DNA of 64,000 bases from Xanthomonas arboricola pv. populi (GTDB taxonomy: Bacteria > Pseudomonadota > Gammaproteobacteria > Xanthomonadales > Xanthomonadaceae). The DNA lies in NCBI RefSeq assembly GCF_002939945.1, contig NZ_MDEB01000003.1, positions 314,547-378,546 of the forward strand, in the 5' to 3' direction. Within the stretch, counting starts at the first letter, position 1. Each line of letters starts with the position of its first letter. Below are positions 9,288-19,053 of this stretch, piece after piece. Below the pieces are notes generated by a model. It made no database searches and had not been told where the DNA came from. It worked only from the letters and a program-made list of their open reading frames with translations. Position numbers and translations under genes: made by a program.

Positions 9288-9306
9288 TTAAATGAAAATC
9301 ATTCTT
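9288..9306 (-). promoter_or_regulatory. candidate Fur box
   Basis: TTAAATGAAAATCATTCTT matches the 19-bp Fur consensus GATAATGATAATCATTATC at 13 positions, including the AATCATT half-site, inside an AT-rich island that is unusual in this GC-rich window. It lies about 250 bp upstream of the TonB receptor start, in a region otherwise without genes, and fits iron repression of the receptor-piuC cluster. Confidence 0.7.
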
Positions 9307-9604
9307 TTTTGCAATCGTTGCCGGCTGACGCCACGTACCGAGGCAATCGCGCTGTCCGAGGCGTCAGGCCACTGCAGTAATCAATGCGGGGTCGCACATG
9401 GAAATGCGCGGGTCTGTGCCTGCTAGCGGGGCGAAGTGCCGCTATCGAGCCTGGTCGATCTCGCTGACATGGCAGCGAGTCTTCTCACGGGTGCGCGGAT
9501 CTGCGGCCTTCTGGTGTGCATGCCGGACGGGACCGGGGCTGCAGGCCAGAGCCCTCAGTGGCCTCAACTCAAGGCTGCCGTATCACGTGCGGATCCGGTC
9601 GTTG
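9307..9604. other. gene-free spacer between iron and suf loci
   Basis: No credible gene, repeat or hairpin was recognised here. Short open frames lack family resemblance and good ribosome-binding sites. It separates the end of the suf operon from the promoter region of the TonB receptor, both on the minus strand. Confidence 0.5.
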
Positions 9605-9934
9605 TCAGCGGTCGTCGCGGGTCCAGATGCCGCCGTGTTCGCGCTTGACCGGAAACTTGGGCACGGCAGAGTAGGCCGGTGCACATAGCGGACGGCCGTC
9701 GCGGATGTCGAAGCGGGCGCTGTGCAGCAGGCACTCGATGCTGCCTTCTGCCGGGTCGAACGTGCCCGGCGACAATTCGTAGTCTTCGTGGCTGCAGCGG
9801 TCTTCGAGCGCGTACAGCTCGCCGTCGAGATTGAAGATGACGATCGGGGCGTCGGTCACCTCATCCCAGACGGTCTGCAGCTCGCCGGGCAGCAGTGCCT
9901 CGCTGGCGCAGACGAAGGTCCAGGTGTCGCTCAC
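9605..9934 (-). CDS. Rieske [2Fe-2S] ferredoxin-like protein
   Basis: 109 residues, a single Rieske domain. The cluster ligands are visible as CSH at about residues 47-49 and C-L-L-H near 69-72 (C-x-H ... C-x-x-H), so a 2Fe-2S cluster with two His ligands is expected. It resembles stand-alone Rieske ferredoxins of dioxygenase systems (NirD/BphA3-like). It overlaps the GNAT gene by 4 bp (ATGA) and is the last gene of the suf run, so it may be a client or an electron donor for Fe-S assembly (inference). No oxygenase subunit is encoded nearby, which argues against an aromatic degradation role. Confidence 0.88.
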   Translation of the reverse strand: MSDTWTFVCASEALLPGELQTVWDEVTDAPIVIFNLDGELYALEDRCSHEDYELSPGTFDPAEGSIECLLHSARFDIRDGRPLCAPAYSAVPKFPVKREHGGIWTRDDR

Positions 9935-10470
9935 AGCGCTGCGCCGCCAAGCGGTTTTTCCAGTACCTCAAAGCGCAGGTCCTGGCGCAGCGGCACGCCG
10001 AAACGTTCATCGCCATACGGGAACGGTTTGGTGATGCCGGTGCGGCGGTAACCGCGTCGCTGGTAGAACGCGATCAGCTCGTCGCGGATGTCGATCACCG
10101 TCATCCGCATCACCGGCAACTGCCACTCGGTGTAGGCGATACGCTCGGCCTCGGCCAGTAGCGTCTTGCCGAGCCCGCTGCCCTGCAGCGAGGGGTCCAC
10201 TGCGAACATGCCGAAGTAGCCGGCACCGTGGTCGTCGGCGATATGCGCACAGGCCAGCAAACGGCTGTCCTGTTCGACCAGCAGCACCAGGCTGCGATCG
10301 CGCAACAGGTCCTCGCGCAGCACCGCAGGATCGATCCGCGCGCCGTCGAGAAAGTCGGCCTCGGTGGTCCAGCCAACGCGGCTGACATCGCCGCGATAGG
10401 CCGAGGTCACCAGTGACACGAGGGCGTCGATGTCGTCAACGGTGGCGGTACGGAAGGTGGTGGTCTGCAT
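9931..10470 (-). CDS. GNAT family N-acetyltransferase
   Basis: 179 residues with a GNAT fold: an N-terminal FRTATVDDIDALVSL start typical of the family, the acetyl-CoA binding motif near QGSGLGKTLLAEAE, and a C-terminal region with FYQRRGYRRTG. It should transfer an acetyl group from acetyl-CoA to an amine; the acceptor is unknown. It is the sixth gene of the suf run, 183 bp after sufS with a heptamer-repeat hairpin in the gap, and overlaps the Rieske gene by 4 bp. The linkage to suf suggests a role in modification under iron or oxidative stress, but this is context only. Confidence 0.85.
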   Translation of the reverse strand: MQTTTFRTATVDDIDALVSLVTSAYRGDVSRVGWTTEADFLDGARIDPAVLREDLLRDRSLVLLVEQDSRLLACAHIADDHGAGYFGMFAVDPSLQGSGLGKTLLAEAERIAYTEWQLPVMRMTVIDIRDELIAFYQRRGYRRTGITKPFPYGDERFGVPLRQDLRFEVLEKPLGGAAL

Positions 10471-10483
10471 GGGAGCAGTTTAA

Positions 10484-10651
10484 TCGGGAATCGGGAATCG
10501 GGAATCGGGAATCGGGAATCGGGAATCGGGAATCGGGAATCGGGAAAAGCGTTGCGCTGCTTAAGGGCTGCGCTCCACGTATCGAACTGCAAGGCTGCTC
10601 GGGAGAGCCGCTTTGTCGATTCTCCATTCCCGATTCCCGATTCCCGATTCC
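10484..10651. repeat. heptamer repeat hairpin, copy A (sufS/GNAT gap)
   Basis: Nine perfect tandem copies of TCGGGAA fill 10484-10546; the inverse unit (GATTCCC and variants) returns about four times at 10617-10651 after a 70-bp spacer. The two arms can pair into a long hairpin in RNA or DNA. It sits between sufS and the GNAT gene on the same transcript. Confidence 0.9.
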
Positions 10652-10653
10652 AA

Positions 10654-11898
10654 TCAACCCAGCAGGCGACGCACCTTCACCAACGCAGCAACAAAGCGCT
10701 CGATCTCGTCATGCGTGTTGTAGAACGCCAGCGATGCGCGGCAGGTGGCGGCGACGCCGTAGTACTGCAGCAGCGGATGCGCGCAGTGCTGGCCCGAGCG
10801 GATCGCGACGCCTTCCAGGTCGAGCAGGGTGGCCAGATCGTGGGCATGCGCGCCTTCGATCAGGAACGACACCACCGCGGCCTTGTCCGGCGTGGTGCCG
10901 AAGATGCGCAGGCCGTCGATGCGCTGCAATTCTTCGGTGAAGTGCGCCAGCAGCTCGGCTTCGCGCGCTTCCACATGCGCCAGGCCGACCGACTCCAGGT
11001 AATCGACCGCCGCGCCCAGGCCGATGAAACCGGCGATGTTGGGCGTGCCGGCTTCGAACTTGTGCGGGGCATCGTTGAACACCGTGCCCTCGAAACTGAC
11101 TTCCTTGATCATCTCGCCGCCGCCCAGGAACGGCGGCATCGCCTGCAGGTGTTCGCGACGCGCCCACAGTGCGCCGGTGCCGGTGGGCCCGCACATCTTG
11201 TGGCCGGTGATGGCGTAGAAATCGCAGCCGATGCCGGCCACGTCGATACGCTGATGCGGCGCCGCCTGCGAGCCATCCACCACGGTGACGATGCCGCGTT
11301 TGCGCGCCTCGCGGCAGATCTTGCGCACCGGATTGACCGTGCCCAGCACATTGGACACATGCGTGACCGCCAGCAGCTTGACCTCCGGCGTCATCGCCTT
11401 GCGCAAGGCGTCCAGATCCAGCGCGCCGTCCGGGGTGATCTCGGCCACGCGAATGGTGGCGCCGGTGCGTTGCGCCACCAGCTGCCACGGCACGATGTTG
11501 GCGTGGTGCTCCATGCGCGAGATCAGGATCACATCGCCGGTGCCCAGGCGCGGTAGCGCCCAGGAATAAGCGACCAGATTGATCGCAAAGGTCGTGCCGC
11601 TGCACAGCACCAGTTCGTCGGCGCGTACGTTGAGAAAGCGTGCCAGCTTGCTGCGCGCGCCTTCGAAGGCATCGGTGGCCTCGGTGCCCAGCGCATGCAC
11701 TGCGCGGCTCACATTGGCGTTCTGACGACGGTAGAACTCGTCGGTCGCGGCAATGACCTGCAGTGGCTTCTGCCCGGTGTTGGCGTTGTCGAAGTAGATC
11801 AGCGGCTTGCCATGCACCTGTCGCATCAGCAACGGGAAATCCGAGCGCACGCGCTCCCAGTCCGGCGCGGCGGGGTGCGTGGTGGCGGGCGCGTTCAT
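10654..11898 (-). CDS. sufS: cysteine desulfurase SufS
   Basis: 414 residues, standard for SufS. It removes sulfur from L-cysteine as a persulfide for Fe-S assembly, using pyridoxal phosphate. Visible marks are the N-terminal FDNANTGQKP (usually LDNAATSQKP), SRMEHHANIVPW, the PLP lysine in TGHKMCGPTGTG, and the catalytic cysteine in RSGQHCAHP, the short-loop group II form that distinguishes SufS from IscS. It overlaps sufD by 4 bp, so translation is coupled. No sufE or sufU gene, the usual sulfur-accepting partner, is in this operon; it must lie elsewhere or be replaced. Confidence 0.95.
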   Translation of the reverse strand: MNAPATTHPAAPDWERVRSDFPLLMRQVHGKPLIYFDNANTGQKPLQVIAATDEFYRRQNANVSRAVHALGTEATDAFEGARSKLARFLNVRADELVLCSGTTFAINLVAYSWALPRLGTGDVILISRMEHHANIVPWQLVAQRTGATIRVAEITPDGALDLDALRKAMTPEVKLLAVTHVSNVLGTVNPVRKICREARKRGIVTVVDGSQAAPHQRIDVAGIGCDFYAITGHKMCGPTGTGALWARREHLQAMPPFLGGGEMIKEVSFEGTVFNDAPHKFEAGTPNIAGFIGLGAAVDYLESVGLAHVEAREAELLAHFTEELQRIDGLRIFGTTPDKAAVVSFLIEGAHAHDLATLLDLEGVAIRSGQHCAHPLLQYYGVAATCRASLAFYNTHDEIERFVAALVKVRRLLG

Positions 11899-13157
11899 GC
11901 CACGCCTGCCGAGGCCAGTGCGCGGTCCAGCTGCAGCGCCAGCACCGCGCCCAGCGCGCTGGGCAGCATGCGCAGCGGCTCGTGGCAGAACGCGGCGCTC
12001 AGCAAACGCTGCGCCTCGGCCTGCGGCAGGCCGCGCGAGCGCAGATAGAACAGGGCATTGTCATCGAGCTGGCCGACGGTGGCGCCATGCGCGGCCTGCA
12101 CTTCCTCGGCATCGATCACCAGCACCGGCTGGGTATCGATCTCGGCATTGGCCGACAGCAGCAGGTTCTTGTTCGACAGCCGCGCGTCGGTGCCGTCGGC
12201 GCCGGGACGGATGTTGATGCCGCCGTGGAAGACCACCCGGCTGCGATCGGCGCCCACGCCGCGCCAGACCAGCTCGCAGGTGGTGTCGCGTGCGATGTGT
12301 GCGATGCCCAGACGTGTATCGACATGGCGGCGGCCGTTGCCGAGCAGCACGCCATTGGCGGTGAGCTGGGCATTGTTGCCTTCCAGGCGTACGTTGAGCT
12401 CGTGGCGCGACAGGTTGGCACCCAGTTCCAGATCCACGCGCTGGTAGCGCGCATTGCGTGCCAGCACCGCATCGGTGCGCAGCAGCGACGTTGCGTGTGC
12501 ACTGTCGGCCTGCACGCGCGCATGCGACAGCACCGCATCCTGGGCCAGATGGACATGCATCAGGCTGTTGTGCAGATGCGCGGCATCGCCGACATGCAGG
12601 TGGTGCTCGACCACGTTCAGCGCCGCGCCGGCGCGCAGTTCGATCAGATGGCGGTGATGCCAGGACAGGTCGTGCTCGCCGGCCACGCCGATAAAGACCA
12701 GATGCAGCGGCGCCTCGATCTGCGCGCCGTCCTGCACGCGCACCAGCACGCCTTCGTCGGCAAGTGCGGCATTGAGGCGCGCAAAGATTTCATCGCTGCC
12801 TTCGAAACGGCGGCCAAGCAACTGCTGGGCGTCGTCGCCGGCGGCCAGCGACGCGGACAAGGTGTCCAGTTGCACGCCGTCCGGCAGCGTCGACAGGTCG
12901 CTTAATGCGTCGGACGGGCGACCGTTGACGAACACCAGCCGCGGCGACGGGATGTCGGCCAGCAGCGCCGCGTCGATCAACGTCGGCACCAGCGGCGCGG
13001 GTTGGAAACTGCGTCGCTCCAGCTGCCGCAGCGAGGTGTATTTCCAGGCTTCGGCGCGCGGGCCGGGCAGGCCGGTCTGCAGCGCGGCATCGAGTTCGAC
13101 CCGGCGCGCATCGTTGCCGTTGAAGCCGCGGGCGAGGGATTCCAGCAGGGCGCTCAT
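11895..13157 (-). CDS. sufD: Fe-S cluster assembly protein SufD
   Basis: 420 residues. SufD pairs with SufB and SufC to form the SufBC2D scaffold on which clusters are built in the cytoplasm. The C-terminal half carries the SufBD beta-helix (blocks NVVEHHLHVGDAAHLHN and DTQPVLVIDAEEVQAAHGATVG) and the end NALFYLRSRGLPQAEAQRLL typical of SufD. The N-terminal helical part starts with LLESLARGFNGN and includes the PRAEAWKYTSLRQL motif. It overlaps sufC by a single base and sufS by 4 bp, so the three are tightly coupled. Nothing looks broken. Confidence 0.95.
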   Translation of the reverse strand: MSALLESLARGFNGNDARRVELDAALQTGLPGPRAEAWKYTSLRQLERRSFQPAPLVPTLIDAALLADIPSPRLVFVNGRPSDALSDLSTLPDGVQLDTLSASLAAGDDAQQLLGRRFEGSDEIFARLNAALADEGVLVRVQDGAQIEAPLHLVFIGVAGEHDLSWHHRHLIELRAGAALNVVEHHLHVGDAAHLHNSLMHVHLAQDAVLSHARVQADSAHATSLLRTDAVLARNARYQRVDLELGANLSRHELNVRLEGNNAQLTANGVLLGNGRRHVDTRLGIAHIARDTTCELVWRGVGADRSRVVFHGGINIRPGADGTDARLSNKNLLLSANAEIDTQPVLVIDAEEVQAAHGATVGQLDDNALFYLRSRGLPQAEAQRLLSAAFCHEPLRMLPSALGAVLALQLDRALASAGVA

Positions 13158-13921
13158 CAGGCAGCCGCCTCGGGCACCACGCGGTCCTTGAGGAAGTGGT
13201 AGCCGTGCTTTTCCAGCTCCAGCGCCAGCTCCGGGCCGCCGCTCTGCACGATGCGTCCCTCGGCCAGCACATGCACCACGTCCGGGGTGATGTAGTCGAG
13301 CAGACGCTGATAGTGGGTGATCACCAGGAACGAACGCTCCGGCGAGCGCAGCGCGTTGACGCCGTCGGCCACACTCTTGAGCGCATCGATGTCCAGGCCC
13401 GAATCGGTCTCGTCCAGGATGGCGAGCTTGGGCTCGAGCACGGCCAGCTGGAAGATTTCGTTGCGCTTCTTTTCGCCGCCGGAGAACCCTTCGTTGACGC
13501 CGCGATGCAGCAGCTCGTCCTTCAGGTGCAGCACGGCCAGCTTCTGCCGCACCAGCTTGAGGAACTGCATCGAGTCCAGCTCGTCCTCGCCACGCGCCTT
13601 GCGCTGCGCATTGAGTGCCGCGCGCAGGAAGTAGGTGTTGTTGACGCCGGGGATTTCCACCGGGTACTGGAAGGCCAGGAACAGCCCGGCTGCCGCGCGT
13701 TCTTCCGGCGGCAGCTCGAGCAGGTCCTTGCCTTCGAACTGCACGGTGCCGGCGCTGACGTCATAGCCGTCGCGCCCGGCCAGCACGTTGCCCAGCGTGG
13801 ACTTGCCGGCGCCATTGGGCCCCATGATGGCGTGCACCTGGCCCGGCTGGATGTCCAGCGACAGGCCCTTGAGGATGTCTTTGCCGGCGATGCTGGCGTG
13901 GAGGTTGTTGATCGTAAGCAT
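13157..13921 (-). CDS. sufC: Fe-S assembly ATPase SufC
   Basis: 254 residues from the ATG at 13919-13921 (MLTINNL); the longer frame only reads into the upstream repeat. It is an ABC-type ATPase with Walker A GPNGAGKST near residue 34, the family-typical signature FSGGEKKRNEI, and Walker B LAILDETDSGLD followed by the switch His in ITHYQRLL. It powers the SufBCD scaffold in the cytoplasm and is not a transporter despite the fold. It lies 112 bp after sufB, with a heptamer-repeat hairpin in the gap, and overlaps sufD by one base. Confidence 0.96.
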   Translation of the reverse strand: MLTINNLHASIAGKDILKGLSLDIQPGQVHAIMGPNGAGKSTLGNVLAGRDGYDVSAGTVQFEGKDLLELPPEERAAAGLFLAFQYPVEIPGVNNTYFLRAALNAQRKARGEDELDSMQFLKLVRQKLAVLHLKDELLHRGVNEGFSGGEKKRNEIFQLAVLEPKLAILDETDSGLDIDALKSVADGVNALRSPERSFLVITHYQRLLDYITPDVVHVLAEGRIVQSGGPELALELEKHGYHFLKDRVVPEAAA

Positions 13922-13923
13922 GT

Positions 13924-14026
13924 GAATAGGGAATCGAGAATAGGGAATGGGTAATGCGAGACGTTGGCGCGGCAAGGAGCAGGAAAGAGAACCGATACCG
14001 ATTCTCCATTCCCCACTCCCGATTCC
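13924..14026. repeat. heptamer repeat hairpin, copy B (sufB/sufC gap)
   Basis: A left arm of degenerate GGGAATC/GAGAATA units (13924-13955) faces a right arm of ATTCTCC/ATTCCCC/GATTCC units (14000-14026). The arms are inverted relative to each other with about 44 bp between them, as in copies A and C. It fills nearly the whole sufB-sufC gap. Confidence 0.85.
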
Positions 14027-14033
14027 GTCGGCG

Positions 14034-15491
<1,458 letters not shown>

Positions 15492-15507
15492 CGGGCTGCC
15501 TACAGGG

Positions 15508-15966
15508 TCAGGTGGTCGCGACGCGTGCGGCGATCGAACGCCGACGGCTGTCGCCAGGGAGAGAGAGGGGCTGCAACATCTGTGCGAGCGTGACGCGACG
15601 CAATGCATCGCCGACCACGTCGTTGATCAGGCGCCAGTTGGAGCGCACCCCGCATGTCTGCGCGATGCCGCACTGGCCGTGGTCCTGGCTGCATTCGGTG
15701 ATCGCCAGCGGGCCTTCCATCGCCTCGACGATTTCCACCAGCGTGATCTCGCTGGCCGAGCGCGCCAGCCGGTAGCCGCCATGCACGCCACGCAACCCTT
15801 CGACCAGGCCGGCCTGCGACAGCGGCTTGAGGATCTTGCTCACGGTCGGCGCTTCCAGGCCGGCCTGCTCGGCAAGTTCGCTGGCGCTGAGCACCTGGCC
15901 GCAGCGCGCTGCCAGGACGGTCAACACGACAGTGGCGTAATCGGTGAGTTTGGTGACGCGCAACAT
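15508..15966 (-). CDS. Rrf2-family Fe-S sensing regulator of the suf operon
   Basis: 152 residues from the ATG at 15964-15966 ([15 protein letters not shown]). The N-terminal winged helix (about 10-65) is typical of IscR and Rrf2 regulators. Three cysteines, Cys92, Cys99 and Cys105, lie at nearly the IscR positions (92, 98, 104), so a 2Fe-2S cluster is very likely; the first gap is one residue longer than in IscR, as in the SUF-system regulator subgroup. It heads the suf operon, so it probably autoregulates and derepresses suf when clusters are scarce. No binding site could be assigned with confidence upstream. Confidence 0.93.
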   Translation of the reverse strand: MLRVTKLTDYATVVLTVLAARCGQVLSASELAEQAGLEAPTVSKILKPLSQAGLVEGLRGVHGGYRLARSASEITLVEIVEAMEGPLAITECSQDHGQCGIAQTCGVRSNWRLINDVVGDALRRVTLAQMLQPLSLPGDSRRRSIAARVATT

Positions 15967-16139
15967 GAGAAGGCGATAAATCCTAAAGCGGACCGAAATT
16001 GTACGCTTTTGGCCGAGGCAGGGCCACCTGCCCGGTTCAGCCGCCGGCAAGCAGCAGCCGTTGCCGGTACTGCTGCGCTTGTGCTTGGCGCATCGTCGCA
16101 CTGCAGTCACAATGAGCGGCCCCCTCACCGGACCCCTAC

Positions 16140-16607
16140 ATGTCGCGCAAAGTTGCCGCCCGCAAGTCACGTATCCACGGCAATGGCATGTTCGCCCTCG
16201 CCGCGCTCCGCAAAGGCGAGCGCATCATCCAGTACAAGGGGCGCCTGCGCACGCACGCGGAAGTGGATGCCGACGACACCGGCGATGTGGAGAGCGGCCA
16301 CACCTTCCTGTTCACGCTCAGCGACGACTATGTACTGGATGCCAATTACGAGGGCAATGTCGCGCGCTGGATCAACCACAGCTGCAACCCTAATTGCGAA
16401 GCGGTAATCGAAGAGGCCGAAGGCGACGACCGCAGCAAGGACAAGATCTTCATCGAGGCCAAGCGCGCGATCAAGGCCGGCGAAGAGCTCACCTACAATT
16501 ACGGCATCACCCTGGCCGAGCGGCATACACCGCGTTTGAAGAAGATCTGGGCATGCCGCTGCGGGTCGAAGAACTGCACCGGCACGATGCTGCAGCCCAA
16601 GCGCTGA
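16140..16607 (+). CDS. SET-domain protein-lysine methyltransferase-like protein
   Basis: 155 residues, a minimal SET domain. RSRIHGNGMFA-type N-terminal SET-N, NHSCNPNCE at 79-87, ELTYNYG at 116-122 (the pseudoknot that holds SAM and the catalytic Tyr), and a post-SET cysteine set (Cys139, Cys141, Cys146) that would share zinc with Cys82 or Cys86. All key residues are present, so it should be an active SAM-dependent lysine methyltransferase. Bacterial members occur in Xanthomonas, chlamydiae and others; the substrate here is unknown. A tailed HU-like protein 3.6 kb away is one candidate substrate (inference). It is divergent from the suf regulator with 173 bp between the starts. Confidence 0.9.
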   Translation: MSRKVAARKSRIHGNGMFALAALRKGERIIQYKGRLRTHAEVDADDTGDVESGHTFLFTLSDDYVLDANYEGNVARWINHSCNPNCEAVIEEAEGDDRSKDKIFIEAKRAIKAGEELTYNYGITLAERHTPRLKKIWACRCGSKNCTGTMLQPKR

Positions 16608-16713
16608 GCACCGGTATCCTGGCGCCGCACTGACGCGGCGCACACATCGATTCACTCATGCGCAACAGGCACATGCCTAGCGTGCGGGCTTCTTTTCAGA
16701 GAGGAGTTCCCGC

Positions 16714-17256
16714 ATGTCGTATTCGCTCTCCGGCAAGACCATCGCAGTGCTGGCCACCGATGGCTTCGAACAATCCGAACTCACTGAGCCCAAGCGCCTG
16801 CTGGAATCCTGGGGCGCCAAGGTTGATGTGATTGCGCCCGGCGACGCTGCGCAGATTCGCGCCTGGAACAAGACCGACTGGGGCGATTCGGTGCCGGTGG
16901 ACCAGCGGCTGGATCAGGCCAAGGTCGACACCTACGATGCGCTGGTGCTGCCCGGCGGCGTGCTCAACCCCGATACCTTGCGCGGCGATGCCAGGGCGAT
17001 CGCATTCATTCAGGCCTTTGCCAGTGCAGACAAGCCGGTTGCCGCGATCTGCCACGGCCCGTGGCTGCTGGTGGAAAGCGATCTGGTGCGCGACCGCGAT
17101 GTCACCTCATGGTCGTCGGTCAAGACCGACCTGCGCAATGCCGGCGCACGCTGGCAGGATGCGGAGGTGGTGGTCGACGGGGCGCTGATCACCAGCCGCA
17201 AGCCCGACGATATCCCGGCCTTCACCGCTGCAGTGGCCAAGGCCCTGGTGGTCTGA
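16714..17256 (+). CDS. DJ-1/PfpI family protein
   Basis: 180 residues, the length of PfpI/YhbO-type proteins. The nucleophile Cys113 lies in AICHGPWLLV, the elbow typical of the family, with the partner acid Glu19 in GFEQSE. Members act as glyoxalase III or deglycase-like stress proteins, or as weak proteases; the precise activity is not predictable. No signal peptide is present, so it is cytoplasmic. A purine-rich AGAGAGGAG motif precedes the ATG at good distance. It stands alone between the SET gene and a strong terminator. Confidence 0.92.
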   Translation: MSYSLSGKTIAVLATDGFEQSELTEPKRLLESWGAKVDVIAPGDAAQIRAWNKTDWGDSVPVDQRLDQAKVDTYDALVLPGGVLNPDTLRGDARAIAFIQAFASADKPVAAICHGPWLLVESDLVRDRDVTSWSSVKTDLRNAGARWQDAEVVVDGALITSRKPDDIPAFTAAVAKALVV

Positions 17257-17289
17257 TCGGTCCGTTGCAACGTTGACAAGGATGAAAAC

Positions 17290-17319
17290 AAAGGCCCGGC
17301 GTGGTGGCGCCGGGCCTTT
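17290..17319 (+). terminator. rho-independent terminator after the DJ-1/PfpI gene
   Basis: A perfect 12-bp stem (AAAGGCCCGGCG and its complement) with a TGGTGG loop, ending in TTT then GTC. It lies 34 bp after the DJ-1 stop codon. The A-rich left flank would also give a U tract in the opposite direction, so it may serve the converging DUF1439 gene too. Confidence 0.85.
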
Positions 17320-17403
17320 GTCTTGATCCAATGGCCGTTCGCGCAGATCGGCGCGACGGCATGACGGTGTACTTCAGTCCTGCGTCGCAACTGGCGCGTC
17401 AGC

Positions 17404-18000
17404 CTATTTCCCGGACAATGCAGCGGCCGGCACCAGTTGCTCGATGTTCTGGTTGAACTTCACCGCGACGCGGCCGTTCTGGATGCCGACCGACTCCACC
17501 TGCACATTGCCCATCGCCGCCGCGATGGCCGGGTCGATACGATAGATCGGCTCCTTGCGCGCGTAGTCGGCCAGCCAGGCATTGAGCAGCTGGCGGGTGC
17601 TGTGGTCGAGTTTTGCGCCAGCGTTGGCCGGGCGGAAATCGTCGATGGTGGGTTGATCGAGATAAAAGCCCTGCTTGGCCGTGTCGTAGCGCAGTGCGCT
17701 GGTCAGGGTCACATTGCCGACCGGTGCGGGCGCGCCGCCGGCAGTGGCGAGCGCCAGGTCGAAGGCCATCTTGAGCCGGTCGCCTGGCGGCAGCGACAGC
17801 GCCGGATTGCTGACCGTCATCTCGACCAGGCCGCCCAGCGCATCGTGCGTCTGCGGGAAGCGGCCACCCAGGAATTGCTGCAGGTCGCTGCCCTGTACGC
17901 TGATCTGGTGTCCCTGGATCTGCGGCGTCGCCCACGCGCCGGTCGTCGGTATCGCCAGAGCGAGGGCAAGCAGAGATCCGGCAAGCGAACGCAGTTTCAT
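17404..18000 (-). CDS. exported DUF1439 family protein
   Basis: 198 residues with a signal peptide of about 24 residues (MKLRSLAGSLLALALAIPTTGAWA). The remainder fits DUF1439 (YceB-like): an ISVQGSDLQQFLGGRFPQ region, LEMTVSNPALSLPPGDRL, and a C-terminal beta-rich part. No lipobox Cys is seen, unlike E. coli YceB, so it is probably soluble in the periplasm. YceB-type proteins have a tubular lipid-binding-like fold, but their job is unknown. It lies 55 bp after the lipoprotein gene on the same strand and could share its transcript. Confidence 0.8.
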   Translation of the reverse strand: MKLRSLAGSLLALALAIPTTGAWATPQIQGHQISVQGSDLQQFLGGRFPQTHDALGGLVEMTVSNPALSLPPGDRLKMAFDLALATAGGAPAPVGNVTLTSALRYDTAKQGFYLDQPTIDDFRPANAGAKLDHSTRQLLNAWLADYARKEPIYRIDPAIAAAMGNVQVESVGIQNGRVAVKFNQNIEQLVPAAALSGK

Positions 18001-18055
18001 CGGGTGACTCCGGCAACAGGTGACATCACCTTAGTCGGTGCCGGTGAACCGTGGG

Positions 18056-18598
18056 TTAGCGCAATACCGGGTGCAGGGTGGCCGAATAGATCTCCCAGCC
18101 GTCGCTGCCGTTGCGCGGCTGCAGCCGGTAGGCGCCGACCAGGCGTTGGGTGCCGACGTCGGTGCGCACGATCAGTTGTACCGGCACTTCGATCCGGCGC
18201 GGGGGCTGTCCCTGATCCAGTGCGATGGGCGGGTCGTTGTCGATGCGCATCGACTGGATATTGCCGATCCCGCGCAGCGCCGCATCGTCCGGCACCGGCG
18301 CAGGGCGACCGCCGCTCCACAGTGCATCGGCATCGCCGCGTGCCGCGCCAGGCAACGCGCCCAGATACCGTTGCACGGTTGCGCTTGCTTTGGCGAAATT
18401 GGCGCGCTCGATGGCATCGCCAGGGGTGGCATCGGTTGCGGGTCGTGCGGGCGCATTGCGCTCGGTGGCAACACTCGGCGTTTCCGTCGCCGCTACTTGC
18501 GAGGACGATGCCGCGTTGTCTGCTTCCTGGTCTGCAGTGCGATGACAACTGCAGCCGGCGATTGCCGCTGCAAGCATGACGATCCCCAACCCACGCAT
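18056..18598 (-). CDS. putative lipoprotein, function unknown
   Basis: 180 residues. The N-terminus MRGLGIVMLAAAIAGC is a lipoprotein signal with lipobox A-I-A-G-C; a second Cys follows two residues later. A flexible Ala/Thr/Glu-rich stretch (about 20-60) leads to a compact domain with VQRYLGALPGAARGDADALW and a C-terminal YRLQPRNGSDGWEIYSATL, which looks like a nuclear-transport-factor-2-like or DUF4864-type fold, but no family is assigned with confidence. It probably sits on the inner face of the outer membrane. The upstream gene is the small DUF3861 protein. Confidence 0.72.
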   Translation of the reverse strand: MRGLGIVMLAAAIAGCSCHRTADQEADNAASSSQVAATETPSVATERNAPARPATDATPGDAIERANFAKASATVQRYLGALPGAARGDADALWSGGRPAPVPDDAALRGIGNIQSMRIDNDPPIALDQGQPPRRIEVPVQLIVRTDVGTQRLVGAYRLQPRNGSDGWEIYSATLHPVLR

Positions 18599-18652
18599 GG
18601 CGCATCTCCCGTCCCCGATGCGCGCAGTGTAGCGATCGCCGCGACGCCGGTC

Positions 18653-18961
18653 TCAGGGGCTGGGGGCCGGCTGCACGCGCTGCAGGCGCTCCAGCAGCAA
18701 CTGCAGTTTTGGCCGCAAGGCCTCCAGTGCATCGCTTGGTTGAGCGCGCGGGCGGGCAGCCAGGTCTTCCAGCAGCTGCGAGCCGACTGTCAGCGCCGCG
18801 CATTCGTCGCTGCTCAGATCGCGTCGCAGGTGCAACTCCTCGAGCAGCCGCATCCAGTCGGCCCGCGAGCGCTGTTCGAATTCGATGGTGCAGCGATCGC
18901 TGCAGGGGCGGCCATCGCTCTCGATGGGCGTGACCGTAATGCGATACCGTTTTCGGGACAT
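18653..18961 (-). CDS. DUF3861 family small protein
   Basis: 102 residues. The opening KRYRITVTPIESDG, followed by CTIEFEQRSRADWMRLLEEL and GSQLLEDLA, matches the DUF3861 family of small cytoplasmic proteins of unknown function. No signal peptide or membrane helix is present; the second half is helical with a Leu-rich coiled segment (LRPKLQLLLERLQRV). It stands 54 bp upstream of the lipoprotein gene on the same strand. Family membership is fairly clear, role is not. Confidence 0.78.
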   Translation of the reverse strand: MSRKRYRITVTPIESDGRPCSDRCTIEFEQRSRADWMRLLEELHLRRDLSSDECAALTVGSQLLEDLAARPRAQPSDALEALRPKLQLLLERLQRVQPAPSP

Positions 18962-19053
18962 GGAAGGGGCGTCGTTCCTTGGGCTGACTCCACCATAGGC
19001 GCAGCCAGCAACGGCCTCGATAGCTCAGGCCATGACGCAGTGTTCCAGCATGC

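Noticed and set aside
10484-10546. Tandem array as CRISPR
   Set aside because: Units are 7 bp with no spacers and no cas genes; it is a simple tandem repeat.
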